From Eutreptiella sp. 'Long Island Sound 2002' (taxonomy: Eukaryota; Euglenozoa; Euglenophyceae; Eutreptiales; Eutreptiaceae), in contig OZ038380.1 of NCBI GenBank assembly GCA_964036045.1, positions 118,678,699-118,742,698 of the forward strand: 64,000 nt of DNA, read 5' to 3'. Below, one piece after another: positions 1-10,500 of the stretch; positions within the stretch are counted from its first letter, which is position 1, and each line of letters starts with the position of its first letter. The notes beneath the pieces were generated by a model. It had not been told where the DNA came from and did not search any database. It saw only the letters and a program-made list of their open reading frames with translations. A program made the translations under genes and the position numbers.

Positions 1-1616
1 GTAGGGAATTTTCACGGCCCAAAGGTCTTCGAGCCTCACGCAATCCCCAACATCCGAAGCGATGACGCCCCCGAGGCGGGTTCTTGCCGAACTCCCATTG
101 TCCGGGGAGTGGGAATATTCAGCCCTGATTTCCATGTCTTCACGCGGCCGGGGCTCAGCTTCCCCCACGCTCGGACCTGTAATAGTCCATATTCCCGACC
201 GTGGGACCCGCACCCATAAATCTTCCGCTCCTCCACTTGAACCATCTCGGTGAGCCGCTGACCTCGAGGCTTCTTCGTGCACTCCTGCTGCATAGGCAGC
301 CCTGGCGTCGAACGTCGCCGCGGCTGGAGGAGTACTCATGTCGATGTCAACGGTCTCCTCACGGGCATCCCGCTGGGGCGTATCAATCCCTGAGCCTTTT
401 TCCGGCGTCTTCTCCCCCAGCATGACACTTGCCAAAATGTGTGGGAGGTGCCTCGATAGCGAGGGGTCGACCATTGGTGGCCCGTAAGGCGCCGACTCCA
501 TGGGACCCTCCAAGGGCACCACTCCTTCTGTCGCTGTCCTCAAGGTCGTCACCCGTCTCAGCAACGACGCCGGGGCAGGATCCCATGGCAGGTCGGGGCC
601 TGGTCCCGGGACGGGGGTCCGAATTCTTCCACGCTTCTCCAACTCCCTCATCCTGTTCTGGAGTGCGTCCAAGTACTTGATCATGTTGTCCACCACCCGT
701 TGCTGCTGTATCAGCATGTTCTCCAAATTGGCCTCGTAGTCCTCTCAATGTAATTGGATTGTCTTCAGATTGTTGTGGAAGATGGCCGGGTCCTCAAGGA
801 TTCTAGATGTGGTGTCATCCAACTTGTCGATCTTCTGAATCAGGGTATCTTTGCACACCCGGGGTTTCCTTCTGATGAGGAAGTCCACATGATGGCAATG
901 GCAGTGATCTCCAGTCCCAGCTTGCCCGCACGGCACCTTCTTGGTGTCCTCGTCAGGATGGCGGTCATCTCCTTCACGATCCCGTGGCAGCTTTCCTGGA
1001 GCTCCATGCTCTTGTCCTCCACCCATGACCCGGTCGCCTATCCCGTCACCCTCCATCCTTGCAAACTCTTCACCATTGCCTCGGGACTCTGGTGGTACCA
1101 GCCCTTCGCGGCAATGATTCCTGTTCTGCGTCATGAGCAAGTTCAGGATTTGGGGCGGTATGCAACCGACCCGCCGAGAAATCTGGCACTATGCCGGTAC
1201 TATCTGCAGGGTAGCAAGTTTGATATCCCTCGGAATCCGACGCCGCACTGAACATCTGGCAGACGGGGCTCGGCGTCATTTCCATCACCGTTTCTGCATC
1301 CCCCTTGGACGGTTATGGCGAACTGCGTTTGCGGTAGCGCCTAGTCTTTGAGCCGCTGCTGCAACTCGTGACCTCGTTCGATTCCTCCGCGGGTACTCGG
1401 AGATGACAATGTTTTCCACATTATCCTTCACAAAACGTGACGATGTCCTCCATGTTGGTACCCACTCTTCTCTCCGAATGTCTTCTTTCTTCTCGGGCTA
1501 CAACCGACGGTTCCCGGATGGTGTCGTCAATGGTTATGCAGGGTCCACTTGGGCAGGGCTCATGAGGGCCCAAGCTTCCCGGGTGGCGGTAGGCGGCAGG
1601 TATTCCTCTGCTACCA
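1..1616 (-). pseudogene. gag: Family D Gag remnant (frameshifted, cut by window edge)
   Basis: Degenerate 5' part of a Ty3/Gypsy gag read right to left. Fragments in different frames align in order with the C2 gag at 57277-60374. Directly after the primer site comes GSRG. A Cys/His cluster (HCHCHHVDFL, near 880-905) is followed by a predicted coiled coil (KIDKLDD and beyond). At the window edge lies RLGGVIASDVGD, which matches RLGGVVAGDVGD of C2. The frame changes at least near 745 and between 1140 and 1420, so it cannot give one product. Capsid and nucleocapsid parts lie outside the window. Family membership is inferred from the primer site and from the LTR it shares with D pol to the right. 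The sequence is clearly divergent from family C. Confidence 0.8.
1605..1616 (-). other. Primer-binding site, family D (initiator tRNA-Met)
   Basis: On the minus strand this reads TGGTAGCAGAGG, complementary to the 3' end (CCUCUGCUACCA) of eukaryotic initiator tRNA-Met. It abuts the LTR end directly, as expected for minus-strand DNA priming. The same 12-mer stands at the same place in families A and C. It is also coding in the gag frame, giving Gly-Ser-Arg-Gly. Confidence 0.85.
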
Positions 1617-1684
1617 TAAAGGAGGTCGGTAGGACCAGCCCCTCCCATAGTGCGAGCTCTACCGCCTATACTCGATTTCTCCAC

Positions 1685-4475
1685 GCAAAACAACACACCG
1701 AGCGGGCACACCGGTGAACAGGAACCAGGAGGCCCAGGACACCGAACACGCAACACAACACACCGAGCGGGCGCACTGGTGAACAGGAGCCAGGTGCCTC
1801 AGGACACCGCACATCCGACACAACACACCGAGCGAGCACACCGGTGAACAGGAGCCAGGAGGCCCAGGACACCGCACACCCAACACAACACACCGAGCGG
1901 GCACACCGGTGAACAGGAGCCAGTTGGCCCAGGACACCGCACACGCAGAACAACACACCGAGCGGGCACACCGGTGAACAGGAGCCAGGAGGCCCAGGAC
2001 ACCGCACACGCAAAACAACACACCGAGCGGGCGCACCGGTGAACAGGAGCCAGGAGGCCCAGGACACCGCACACGCAGAATAACACACCGAGCGGCACAC
2101 CGGTGAACAGGAGCCAGGTGGCCCAGGACGCCGCACACGCGAAACAATGCACGGAGCGGGCACAACGGTGAACAGGAGCCAGGAGGCCCAGGACACCGCA
2201 CACGCAACACAACACACCGAGCGGGCACACCGGTGAACAGGAGCAAAGAGGCCCAGGACACCGCGCACCCAACACAACACACCGAGCTGGCACACCGGTG
2301 AACAGGAGCCAGTTGGCCCAGGACACCGCACACACAAAACAGCACACCGAGCGGGCACACCGATGAACAGGAGCCAGGAGGCCCAGGACACCGCACACGC
2401 AAAACAACACACTGAGCGGGCACACCGGTGAACAGGAGCCAGTTGGCCCAGGACACCGCACACGCACAACAACACACCGAGCGGGCACATGGGTGAACAG
2501 GAGCCAGGAAGCCGAGGACACCGCACACGCAACACAACGCACCGAGCGGGCGCACCGGTGAACAAGAGCCAGGAGGCCCAGGACACCGCACACGCAGAAC
2601 AACACACCGAGCGGCGCACCGGTGAACAGGAGCCAGGTGGCCCAGGACGCCGCACACGCGAAACAACGCACGGAGCGGGCACAACGGTGAACAGGAGCCA
2701 GGAGGCCCAGGACACCGCACACACAACACAACACGGCGAGCGGGCACACCGGTGAACAGGAGCCAGGAGGCCCAGGACACCGCACACGCAAAATAACACA
2801 CCGAGCGGGCACACCGGTGAACAGGAGCCAGGGGGCCCAGGACACCGCACACGCAAAACAACACACCGAGCGGGCACACCGGTGAACAGGAGCCAGGAGG
2901 CCCAGGACACCGCACACGCAACACAACACACCGAGCGGGCACACCGGTGAACAGGAGCCAAGAGGCCCAGGACACCGCACACCCAACACAACACACCGAG
3001 CGGGCACACCGGTGAACAGGAGCCAGTTGGCCCAGGACACCGCACACACAAAACAACACACCGAGCGGGCACACCGGTGAACAGGAGCCAGGAGGCCCAG
3101 GACACCGCACACGCAAAACAACACACCGAGCGGGCACACCGGTGAACAGGAGCAAGGAGGCCCAGGACACCGCACACGCAACACAACACACCGAGCGGGC
3201 GCAGCGGTGAACAGGAGCCAGTAGCCCAGCACGCCGCACGCGTGAAACAACGCACCGAGCGGGCACACCGGTGAACAGGAGCCAGGAGGCCTAGGACACC
3301 GCACCCCCAACACAACACGACGAGCGGGCACACCGGTGAACAGGAGCCAGGAGGCCCAGGACACCGCACACGCAAAATAACACACCGAGCGGGCACACCG
3401 GTGAACAGGAGCCAGGGGGCCCAGGACACCGCACACGCAGAACAACACACCGACCGGCACACCGGTAAACAGGAGCCAGGAGGCCCAGGACGCCGCACAC
3501 GCGAAACAACGCACGGAGCGGGCACACCGGTGAATAGGAGCCAGGAGGCCCAGAACACCACACACGCAACAAAACACACCGAGCGGGCACACCGGAGAAC
3601 AGGAGCCAGGAGGCCCAGGACACCGCACACGCAACACAACACACCGAGCGGGCACACCGGTGAACAAGAGCCAGTTGGCCCAGGGCACCGCAGACGCAAA
3701 ACAACACGCCCAGCGGGCACACCGGTGAACAGGAGCCAGGAGGCCCAGGACACCGCACGCGCAAAACAACACAGCGAGCGGGCACACCGGTGAACGGGAG
3801 CCAGGAGGCTCAGGACACTGCACACGCGACACAACACACCGAGCGGGCGCACCGGTGAACAGGAGCCAGGTGGCCCAGGTCACCGCACACGCGAAACAAC
3901 GCACCGAGCGGGCACACCGGTGAACAGGAGCCAGGAGGCCCAGGACACCGCACACCCAACACAACACACCGAGCGGGCACACCGGTGAACAGGAGCCAGG
4001 AGGCCCAGGACACCGCACACGCAAAACAACACACTGAGCGGGCACACCGGTGAACAGGAGCCAGTTGGCCCAGGACACCGCACACGCAGAACAACACACC
4101 GAGCGGGCACACCGGTGAACAGGAGCCAGGTCGCCCAGGACGCCGCACACGCGAAACAACGCACCGAGCGGGCACACCGGTGAACAGGAGCCAGGAGGCC
4201 CAGGACACCGCAGACGCAACACAACACACCAAGCGGGCACACCGGTGAACAGGAGCCAGGAGGCCTTGGACACCGCACACCCAACACAACACACCGAGCG
4301 GGCACACCGGTGAACAGGAGCCAGTTGGCCCAGGACACCGCACACGCAACACAACAGACCGAGTGGGCACACCGGTGAACAGGAGCCAGGAGGCCCAGGA
4401 CACCGCACACGCAAAACAACACACCGAGCGGGCACACCGGTGAACAGGAGCCAGGTGGCCCAGGACACCGCACAC
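1685..4475. repeat. 65-bp minisatellite, about 43 units
   Basis: The unit repeats every 65 bp. Successive CCGGTGAACA sites fall at 1711, 1776 and 1841. The core CACCGGTGAACAGGAGCC is nearly invariant, while the stretch after CACCGCACACGC varies. Some units lack 2-3 bases. The minus strand is open for most of the array in all three frames, giving one 65-residue Cys/Leu/Val-rich repeat in each frame because 65 is not divisible by three. I treat those frames as a by-product of a stop-free unit and not as genes. Confidence 0.97.
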
Positions 4476-4514
4476 ACGTAGGGCGGCCGGGGGACAGGAA
4501 AGAACCAACACCCC

Positions 4515-4949
4515 ATGGGTCGGACACACTGGGGCGACCCAGCCGACCCACCGGGCCAGTGGCAGGAGCGGTACTCCAAGGCTGCTGGTCCGAGCCCGGC
4601 CAGGCTGCATCGGGGACCATGGCAAACGTCACCCGGAGCCATGGAAGCAACCGGTGACAGGCGAGCCGGTACACAGTCCAGGAGGGGGTCGCCTGCCAAG
4701 CGGAGCGGCCCCGCAACTCAAGCCACAAGGGTGAGGCGGTCGTACCGTAGACAAGCGGGAGCAATACCCCTTGTGGCGAGAGATACTCCACACGGCTGGG
4801 CAGCCCCCAGAGCTGCCGCCCAAAGGAGGGGGCATGTGGCCCTACTCATGGACACATGTGGGGACACCCTCCCACCAGGGACACATGGACCGGGTGGCCG
4901 CGACAATGCCTTCCCAAGCACATGCGGGAGCGGCTCAAGAGGCACCTAA
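4515..4949 (+). CDS. Short ORF in the VNTR element, unknown (144 aa)
   Basis: An ATG-initiated frame in the unique part of VNTR copy 1. It is Arg/Gly/Pro-rich, with no recognised domain, signal peptide or membrane segment. The equivalent frame at 36547-36981 has the same length and about five amino-acid changes. That openness is weak evidence: the two copies are only 1-2% diverged, and most of the DNA changes alter the protein. No function is assigned, and it may be spurious. Confidence 0.2.
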   Translation: MGRTHWGDPADPPGQWQERYSKAAGPSPARLHRGPWQTSPGAMEATGDRRAGTQSRRGSPAKRSGPATQATRVRRSYRRQAGAIPLVARDTPHGWAAPRAAAQRRGHVALLMDTCGDTLPPGTHGPGGRDNAFPSTCGSGSRGT

Positions 4950-5035
4950 CATAGGGCAGTGGGAGGGACAGGACGTCCCCTTGGTAAGACCTTCTTCCTG
5001 CATCGTCAAAGGAGGCATCCCGAGCTCCCGAAGAT

Positions 5036-5053
5036 ACCTACCTACCTACCTAC
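5036..5053 (+). repeat. TACC-repeat tail of VNTR copy 1
   Basis: About four to five tandem ACCT/TACC units end the element directly before the target duplication starting CTC. Copy 2 ends the same way at about 37066-37081. Simple-repeat 3' tails are typical of some LINEs and of SINE-like elements mobilised by them. Confidence 0.8.
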
Positions 5054-5093
5054 CTCAATTTCTCCACCCTCTTCCCCGTGACTCCCATGGTCC

Positions 5094-5981
5094 TGAAGCG
5101 GTATGGGGTGCTTCACCCATACCCGCTGCACAGCCTGTGGCGCTCTTCGCCAGGCTGGATCAGGAATTTTCCTGTTGATGTTACGGCATCCTGATTTCTG
5201 TGGGATTTCTGTAAAATACCCCAGAAATCGTCCTTTTTCGTCATTTTTGGGCTGTCGACGACAGTCGTCGCCTGCGCGACGCAGCCCCAGATCGAGGATT
5301 TATTTCTCGATTTCTAAAGATTCTAGGCAATTTTATTATTGTTTTATCGTTTTTAGAAATAAAAGATTATAGCGTGACCTTTTTCGCGGCGTTCCGCGAA
5401 GGTCCAATTTTGCGTGAAGAGTCACGTTCACGCATTTTTCAAAAATTCCTGAGGCGATCCCAGGAATCGCCCAGACGCCCATGGTGTGGCCCAACAGTGG
5501 GCCTTTTCATATATAGGTTGAATTGGTACAGAAACGCGTCGTGTCGGCTACGCGACGCGTTGGGGGGAGACACGTGAAATGAGTGTTTTTGGCTCAAAAA
5601 TCACTATATTTCATTCTTTTTCGCCCAGAAACCACTGTTTGGCCCAGTTTGGGCAGGATCTCAGTGGAGATCCTGATGGTGACGCCTCGTAGCCGTCAGA
5701 TTTTCTGATGGCGGCGACGCCGTCGCCTTCATTTCGTCTTCATTTTTATGCTATTTTATATTATAGAAGTGTTACATATACATATTACATGTCTACATGT
5801 TTATTATTGTCTACATATACCTTCATCTCTTGCCCAGGACGCCAGATTGTGTCATGGCCGAGGCAAGGATTCCAGAAAACTTTGGAGATACCCAAATTCG
5901 AGTTCGCGTCTTGGATTTCATGGGTTTGGGGTTGCGCATGCCAAGGGAGGCTTGGAGGTTGCCCTCCCCCCAAACGCTTCA
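5094..5981 (+). repeat. Family B LTR 1 (888 bp, uninterrupted)
   Basis: Bounded by TGAAGCG and CGCTTCA, a perfect 7-bp terminal inversion. It begins with an imperfect hairpin (GCGGTATGGG pairing with CCCATACCCGC) and carries at least eight more short inverted repeats up to 5673, listed under findings. An AT-rich stretch at 5745-5825 may hold a promoter, but no single TATA box stands out. The site where A later inserted in LTRs 2 and 3 is empty here, at 5469-5472. Confidence 0.93.
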
Positions 5982-6021
5982 AAAGTTTTCTGCCGACGCC
6001 AAGGCCACCAAGGGCGTGTGA
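5854..6021 (+). CDS. Short ORF crossing the family B LTR/internal junction (55 aa)
   Basis: ATG at 5854, stop TGA at 6019. The frame begins MAEARIPENF, crosses the LTR end at 5981 and stops 13 codons into the internal region. It is intact in arrays 1, 2 and 3, and the LTR part is present in LTR 4. Families A and C also start gag inside the LTR and cross its end, so this may be the stub of an ancestral gag. It matches no domain I recognise. It could instead be a chance frame in highly similar copies. Confidence 0.3.
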   Translation: MAEARIPENFGDTQIRVRVLDFMGLGLRMPREAWRLPSPQTLQKFSADAKATKGV

Positions 6022-6852
6022 CGGCCTGCGGACAGCGACGACGCCCAGACTGCAGGAGTACGCGGATCGCTGATCGCTGTTCGCTGGGAAACTGCAGGAG
6101 CTAAGGTCCAGGGCATCAACATGATGAAGGAGGAATTCCTTGACTCCGACGATGGATAAGACCATGGCTTCCCCATGGACCCTATGGAGCCCCCAAGTCT
6201 ACACTGGCTTCCCCCCTCTGGGCGACGACCACAGCGACGACAACGCCAGGTACCGAACCGCACAAGCAGGCACGTTAATTCGTCGCCTTGGGTTCGTTGA
6301 CCCTCCGGAGGTCCCACCCTAAATAGGCGTGGGGCGCCTTGGGTAGGAAATGACCCTAAATCCCCCAAATTAGGCGCGTTAATTCGTCGCCCTGGGTTGG
6401 GAATCGACCCTAAACTGGCACGTGTTGCCTTGGGCAGGAAATGGCCCTAAATTCAGGCGCGAGGAAGTCGTTGCCTTGGGTTTGACCCTAAATACTTTTT
6501 TCCGAATTTATTGAATTCTTATGTTTCCATGCCCATGGAGAAAAAGGGCCAATATGTGCGCCTAAGCGCCATCAGTCAGGGCGGAAGGCCCTGCAGCGCC
6601 TCTGTTCATGTAACTACAGGCCACAAGGAGTGCCAGGGACCAGTGTGGACGCCTGGGGGGCAATTGCCCTATGAATATATCAAGATCAAAGAAAAAAAAT
6701 TTACATGTATGTGGCATGTAAATTACTTACGAAGCCCCCCCCCCCCCCACTGTTCTGCTGAATCAGTTGTGAAACCAGGGCAGTGCAGGGGTCAGAGCGC
6801 CTCCTTGGCCTTGCCTTCCTTTGGATATAGGCAAGGCTTCTAAGGAGGGGGG
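5982..6852 (+). repeat. Family B internal region 1 (871 bp, non-coding)
   Basis: No gag or pol sequence. The TGGTAGCAGAGG primer site of families A, C and D is absent after the LTR, and the first bases are AAAGTTTTCTGCC. Five CCCTAAA heptamers at 6317, 6354, 6408, 6445 and 6486 each follow a GCC(T/C)TGGGT-like segment and form degenerate repeats. A poly-C run lies near 6736-6750. A 110-codon frame at 6511-6843 has no recognisable feature. The region ends with polypurine tract AAGGAGGGGGG (6842-6852) directly before LTR 2. Confidence 0.85.
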
Positions 6853-7231
6853 TGAAGCGGTATGGGGTGCTTCACCCATACCCGCTGCACAGCCTGTGGC
6901 GCTCTTCGCCAGGCTGGATCAGGAATTTTCCTGTTGATGTTACGGCATCCTGATTTCTGTGGGATTTCTGTAAAATACCCCAGAAATCGTCCTTTTTCGT
7001 CATTTTTGGGCTGTCGACGACAGTCGTCGCCTGCGCGACGCAGCCCCAGATCGAGGATTTCTTACTCGATTTCTAAAGATTCTAGGCAACTTTATTATTG
7101 TTTTATCGTTTTTAGAAATAAAAGATTATAGCGTGACCTTTTTCGCGGCGTTCCGCGAAGGTCCAATTTTGCGTGAAGAGTCACGTTCACGCATTTTTCA
7201 AAAATTCCTGAGGCGATCCCAGGAATCGCCC

Positions 7232-7575
7232 TGAAGCAGGTCACAACCCTACCCTGGCATTTTACCCCTAAGGGAGCATTATTTGGCCCTATATATGGGA
7301 TATATGTGGGATAGGGTATATCATATTCCATTTCCTTGTTAGGAACATAGGATGTGGGATAGATAAGGCAATCATGGATGTCTAGTAGTTATATCAATTA
7401 GTGGATGATAGGGTGGATTTCTCATATGTGCATATCAGGTATTTCATTGGCTATGTGTACCATATCTGTTTGCAGGATACTATTCAGTCAACACTATCGT
7501 GATGTCTTCGGTGCCAAGCAATGTTGCTGCCCATGCCACTGCGACCTCTGCTCCTGACCACCCGGTCTGGTTTCA
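7232..7575 (+). repeat. Family A 5' LTR
   Basis: 344 bp, from TGAAGCAGG to GGTTTCA. A TATA-like CCTATATATGG lies near 7289, about 60 bases in, and could be the promoter. The gag ATG at 7502 is inside the LTR, 74 bases before its end. The same sequence recurs at 19794-20137 and 21901-22244. Confidence 0.96.
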
Positions 7576-10500
7576 TGGTAGCAGAGGCGAAAATTTTTCG
7601 TCTCTGTTGGGCGTTTGGCATCGCGGAAAGCGATCGGTCCAAGACATCGTGGACCAAATTCAAATTAAAATCTCTTCCCCGGGAGGGATAGCTGAGGGTG
7701 TCCAGGTCCCCGCTCTCAGGACCTCCTCGGCCCTGACGCCATCGACCGGGCAGGGGCCGCAAAAACGGGCCAAGCCCCAAGTGGCTACGAATCCTAAGTT
7801 TCCGAAATCCCCGAATGTTCCCATCGGGGCCCCCCATCCTCGAAATCCAGCTGGTGTACCTGGGATGGTTGGGGGGGAAATAGACGGCCACCCTCAGGGA
7901 GCGATAAGAGGACCACAATCGCCTATTATGGGCTCGGGAACCGTTACTAGCGCCGAGAATCGGGCAGTAATCGACCAATCTACTGGGGTGATCGAGCGTA
8001 CGAACGCTGCGCCCTCACGCGCTGCCGACTGGGGTACGATGGCTTCGCCAATGGGGCCTATCGTGGTCGACTCTGGCACTCCTCCGTCGCTAGGGGGGTT
8101 GCCAGAGCCTCAGGTCAGAAAAAATCTGTTTGCGGCAGGGCCCATCAGCCCCATTGTTGACCAACTCGACGCTGAAAACTGTCGAGTCCTCGCGCTCACA
8201 CCTGATCCCCATGGCCATCTGGGTCCGGCTCGAGAGGCCGTGGCCCTGATCCAGCAAGCCCTGTCAGGGACTAGACAGAACCCCACTGTGGTGGAATCGT
8301 CGCCCACTCCAATGAGTGGATCGCGGCGGTTTCCCTCCCTGGTGGAGGAATCTCCTGCCTTGGGAGCGTATCCCAATCCCCCGAGCGGATCCAGGCTAAA
8401 TCCTACGATCATCGAGGAATCCCCCACGCAAATCGAGGAGGAGGAGTGTGACCAGTGGTTCCCCCTGGCGGTGGAGCAGTGGAACGACGATGAGGAGGAG
8501 GAGATTGGAGTGTTGGAACGTCATGAACTCCATCATTCCCCTATTTCCGTTGCCTCGTCGCCTGCACCTCCTGAACCTATGGCAGGGACCAGGGATCGCC
8601 CCAATTCTTGTGGAGGAATCCCCGGCTCCCAACTACATCACGGTGGAGGACTCTCTGGCCCCTCAGTTCATTGCTGTGGAAGAGTCCCCGGTGCCTATGA
8701 GCGGCGTCAAAAACCGCCCGTGTCTTGTCCTGGAATCTCCGGAGCCTACGGAGGACCGGGCCGGTACTACATCTCCAGTGCCTATGAGTGGCACGAAAGA
8801 TCGTCCATCCCTAGTGGATGATTCTCCGGCAATGCCGAAGGTCAACAATCTGTGCTGGGGGGGAGGGAATCCGGTGGAGGGAGGTTCAGCAACCCTCCCA
8901 ATAAATTTGGTCTCTCCCCCCACAAATACATCTCCTACGGAGGACCCCCAACTGCCCAATTGGGGGGGGGATCCAGAGGTTGCAACGGGATCGGAGCCTG
9001 TTTTTGCTTCCCATCTGAGAACTCGATCACTTATGGTGGTTCATGAGTCACCACAGTATATTGTGGTGGACGATTCCCCACCCCCTCCGCCGCGACCGAA
9101 TACTGTTGGTCATGTTCCCCCTCCGCCGTCACCCCGCCACCGCCAGGTGGCTTACATCGAGCACGTGCAAGGAATCCCGCACCTGGTTCGGCCATCTAGT
9201 GGTGGGGGTTCGGGGGGGGGACATCCCTCTAGTGGGGGGGCGCCAGCGCCTGTTGCTGCGCGCCCCACACCCCCGTCTCGCCCTGCGGGGGGGCCCTCTG
9301 GTCCCTCCGTGGCAGGGGGGGCTGCTGGGGGGGGCGGTGGTGGGTCCTCTCCTCCTCGTGGAGGGGGGGGACCATCCTTTCGACATTCTGGGGGCCCCAC
9401 TCCTACACGGGGGGAGGACGACCTACAGCACACCTGTGGCTGTCCCCGGTGTGTGGTGCACTACGAAACGTGCATCCAATCTCTGATGGCACAGGTGAAG
9501 GACCTGCGAAATCAGAATCTGGAGTTGCAGCGATCCCATCAGGAACTTTCTCAGGCAGTAGCCTCTACCGTGGGCATCAGTCAGTCCTACGGGGACCGGA
9601 TGACCCAAATTTTGTCTACATTGGCTGAGTTTGACGTGGCGGTTCAGGGCTACCGCCGGGATTCTAAGGTGGTGGAGGCTAGCGTGGCAGATCATCTTAA
9701 GATGTCCAACGGCAACACGGCTAAATGCTTTAGCGCAGTGGAGTCGCTCGCTACGCGTTACGCCGCCGTTGCATCTAGGATCGATGCGTGGGACCACTGG
9801 TACTCCACGCCTGCGGAACCCGTTACGGTGGTCCTGCCCCCGCCATCGCCGCCTCCGTCCGTTCCTGATCCTGCACCGGCGGCGCCTACGGCGCCCATGG
9901 GCGCGCCATCCGGTTCATCCGGTGGTGGGTGTGTCCTTCCTTTCTCCGTCCACCCATCCCACGATTGCATCTACCGTCCGAACGTTGTCCGGATTCGGGG
10001 TGGCCGAGGGGGGGGGAAGAACACCACCAACACCCCCACCCCCAAGAACCTACATCGTGGAGTGGAATCGCCGAAAAGCAGAAGGAACGTGCTGTTCCCG
10101 AGTGGAGGGCGACGCCTAAGGGCGAAGAACACCCCACGGAGCCTACGGCCCCGTGGGCCACTGAAGAGGAGAACACCTCTTCGTTGGGGAACATTAATCC
10201 CCTCACGAAAAATGTTTTCACTTCCCCTGGGAAACCTTCGTACACGCCCTCTCATCCTACGGATACGTGTACAGTCTCTCCAATGAAGGTTGCACCAAGT
10301 GCAAGTGGAGGTGCACCCCCAACCATGGCTCCCCCTGCTTACCACCCGTACCAAATGCCTATGGTGCAAAGTAGTTACACCAAATCGGTGGAGGATAGTG
10401 ATATGCCTAAACCGCAATTTAATGGGCAGCTAGAGTGCTACGACGAGTGGGTGGAGAAGCTTCAACAATGGTTGGGGGGGTGTGATCCCATGTACAGAAA

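Larger units (their letters stand above)
1685..5053 (+). mobile_element. VNTR composite element, copy 1 (non-LTR, non-autonomous)
   Basis: This 3.4-kb insertion has three parts: a 65-bp minisatellite (about 43 units), about 560 bp of unique sequence, and a tail of TACC repeats. The flanks are CTCGATTTCTCCAC at 1671-1684 and CTCAATTTCTCCAC at 5054-5067, a 14-bp duplication with one mismatch. Removing the insert rejoins the D LTR. A second copy at 35908-37081 has the same order of parts and the same tail, with only about 9 repeat units. Variable target duplication plus a 3' microsatellite tail suggest target-primed reverse transcription, similar in layout to SVA elements. No protein for its own mobility is visible. 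Confidence 0.7.

Noticed and set aside
1685-4475. Possible CRISPR array
   Set aside because: Units are contiguous 65-bp repeats with no unique spacers, and the genome is eukaryotic.
1659-4699. Very long minus-strand frames (535-966 codons) encoding a Cys/Leu-rich repeat protein
   Set aside because: They are translations of the 65-bp minisatellite, open in all three minus frames at once. No start context, domain or non-repeat body supports a gene.
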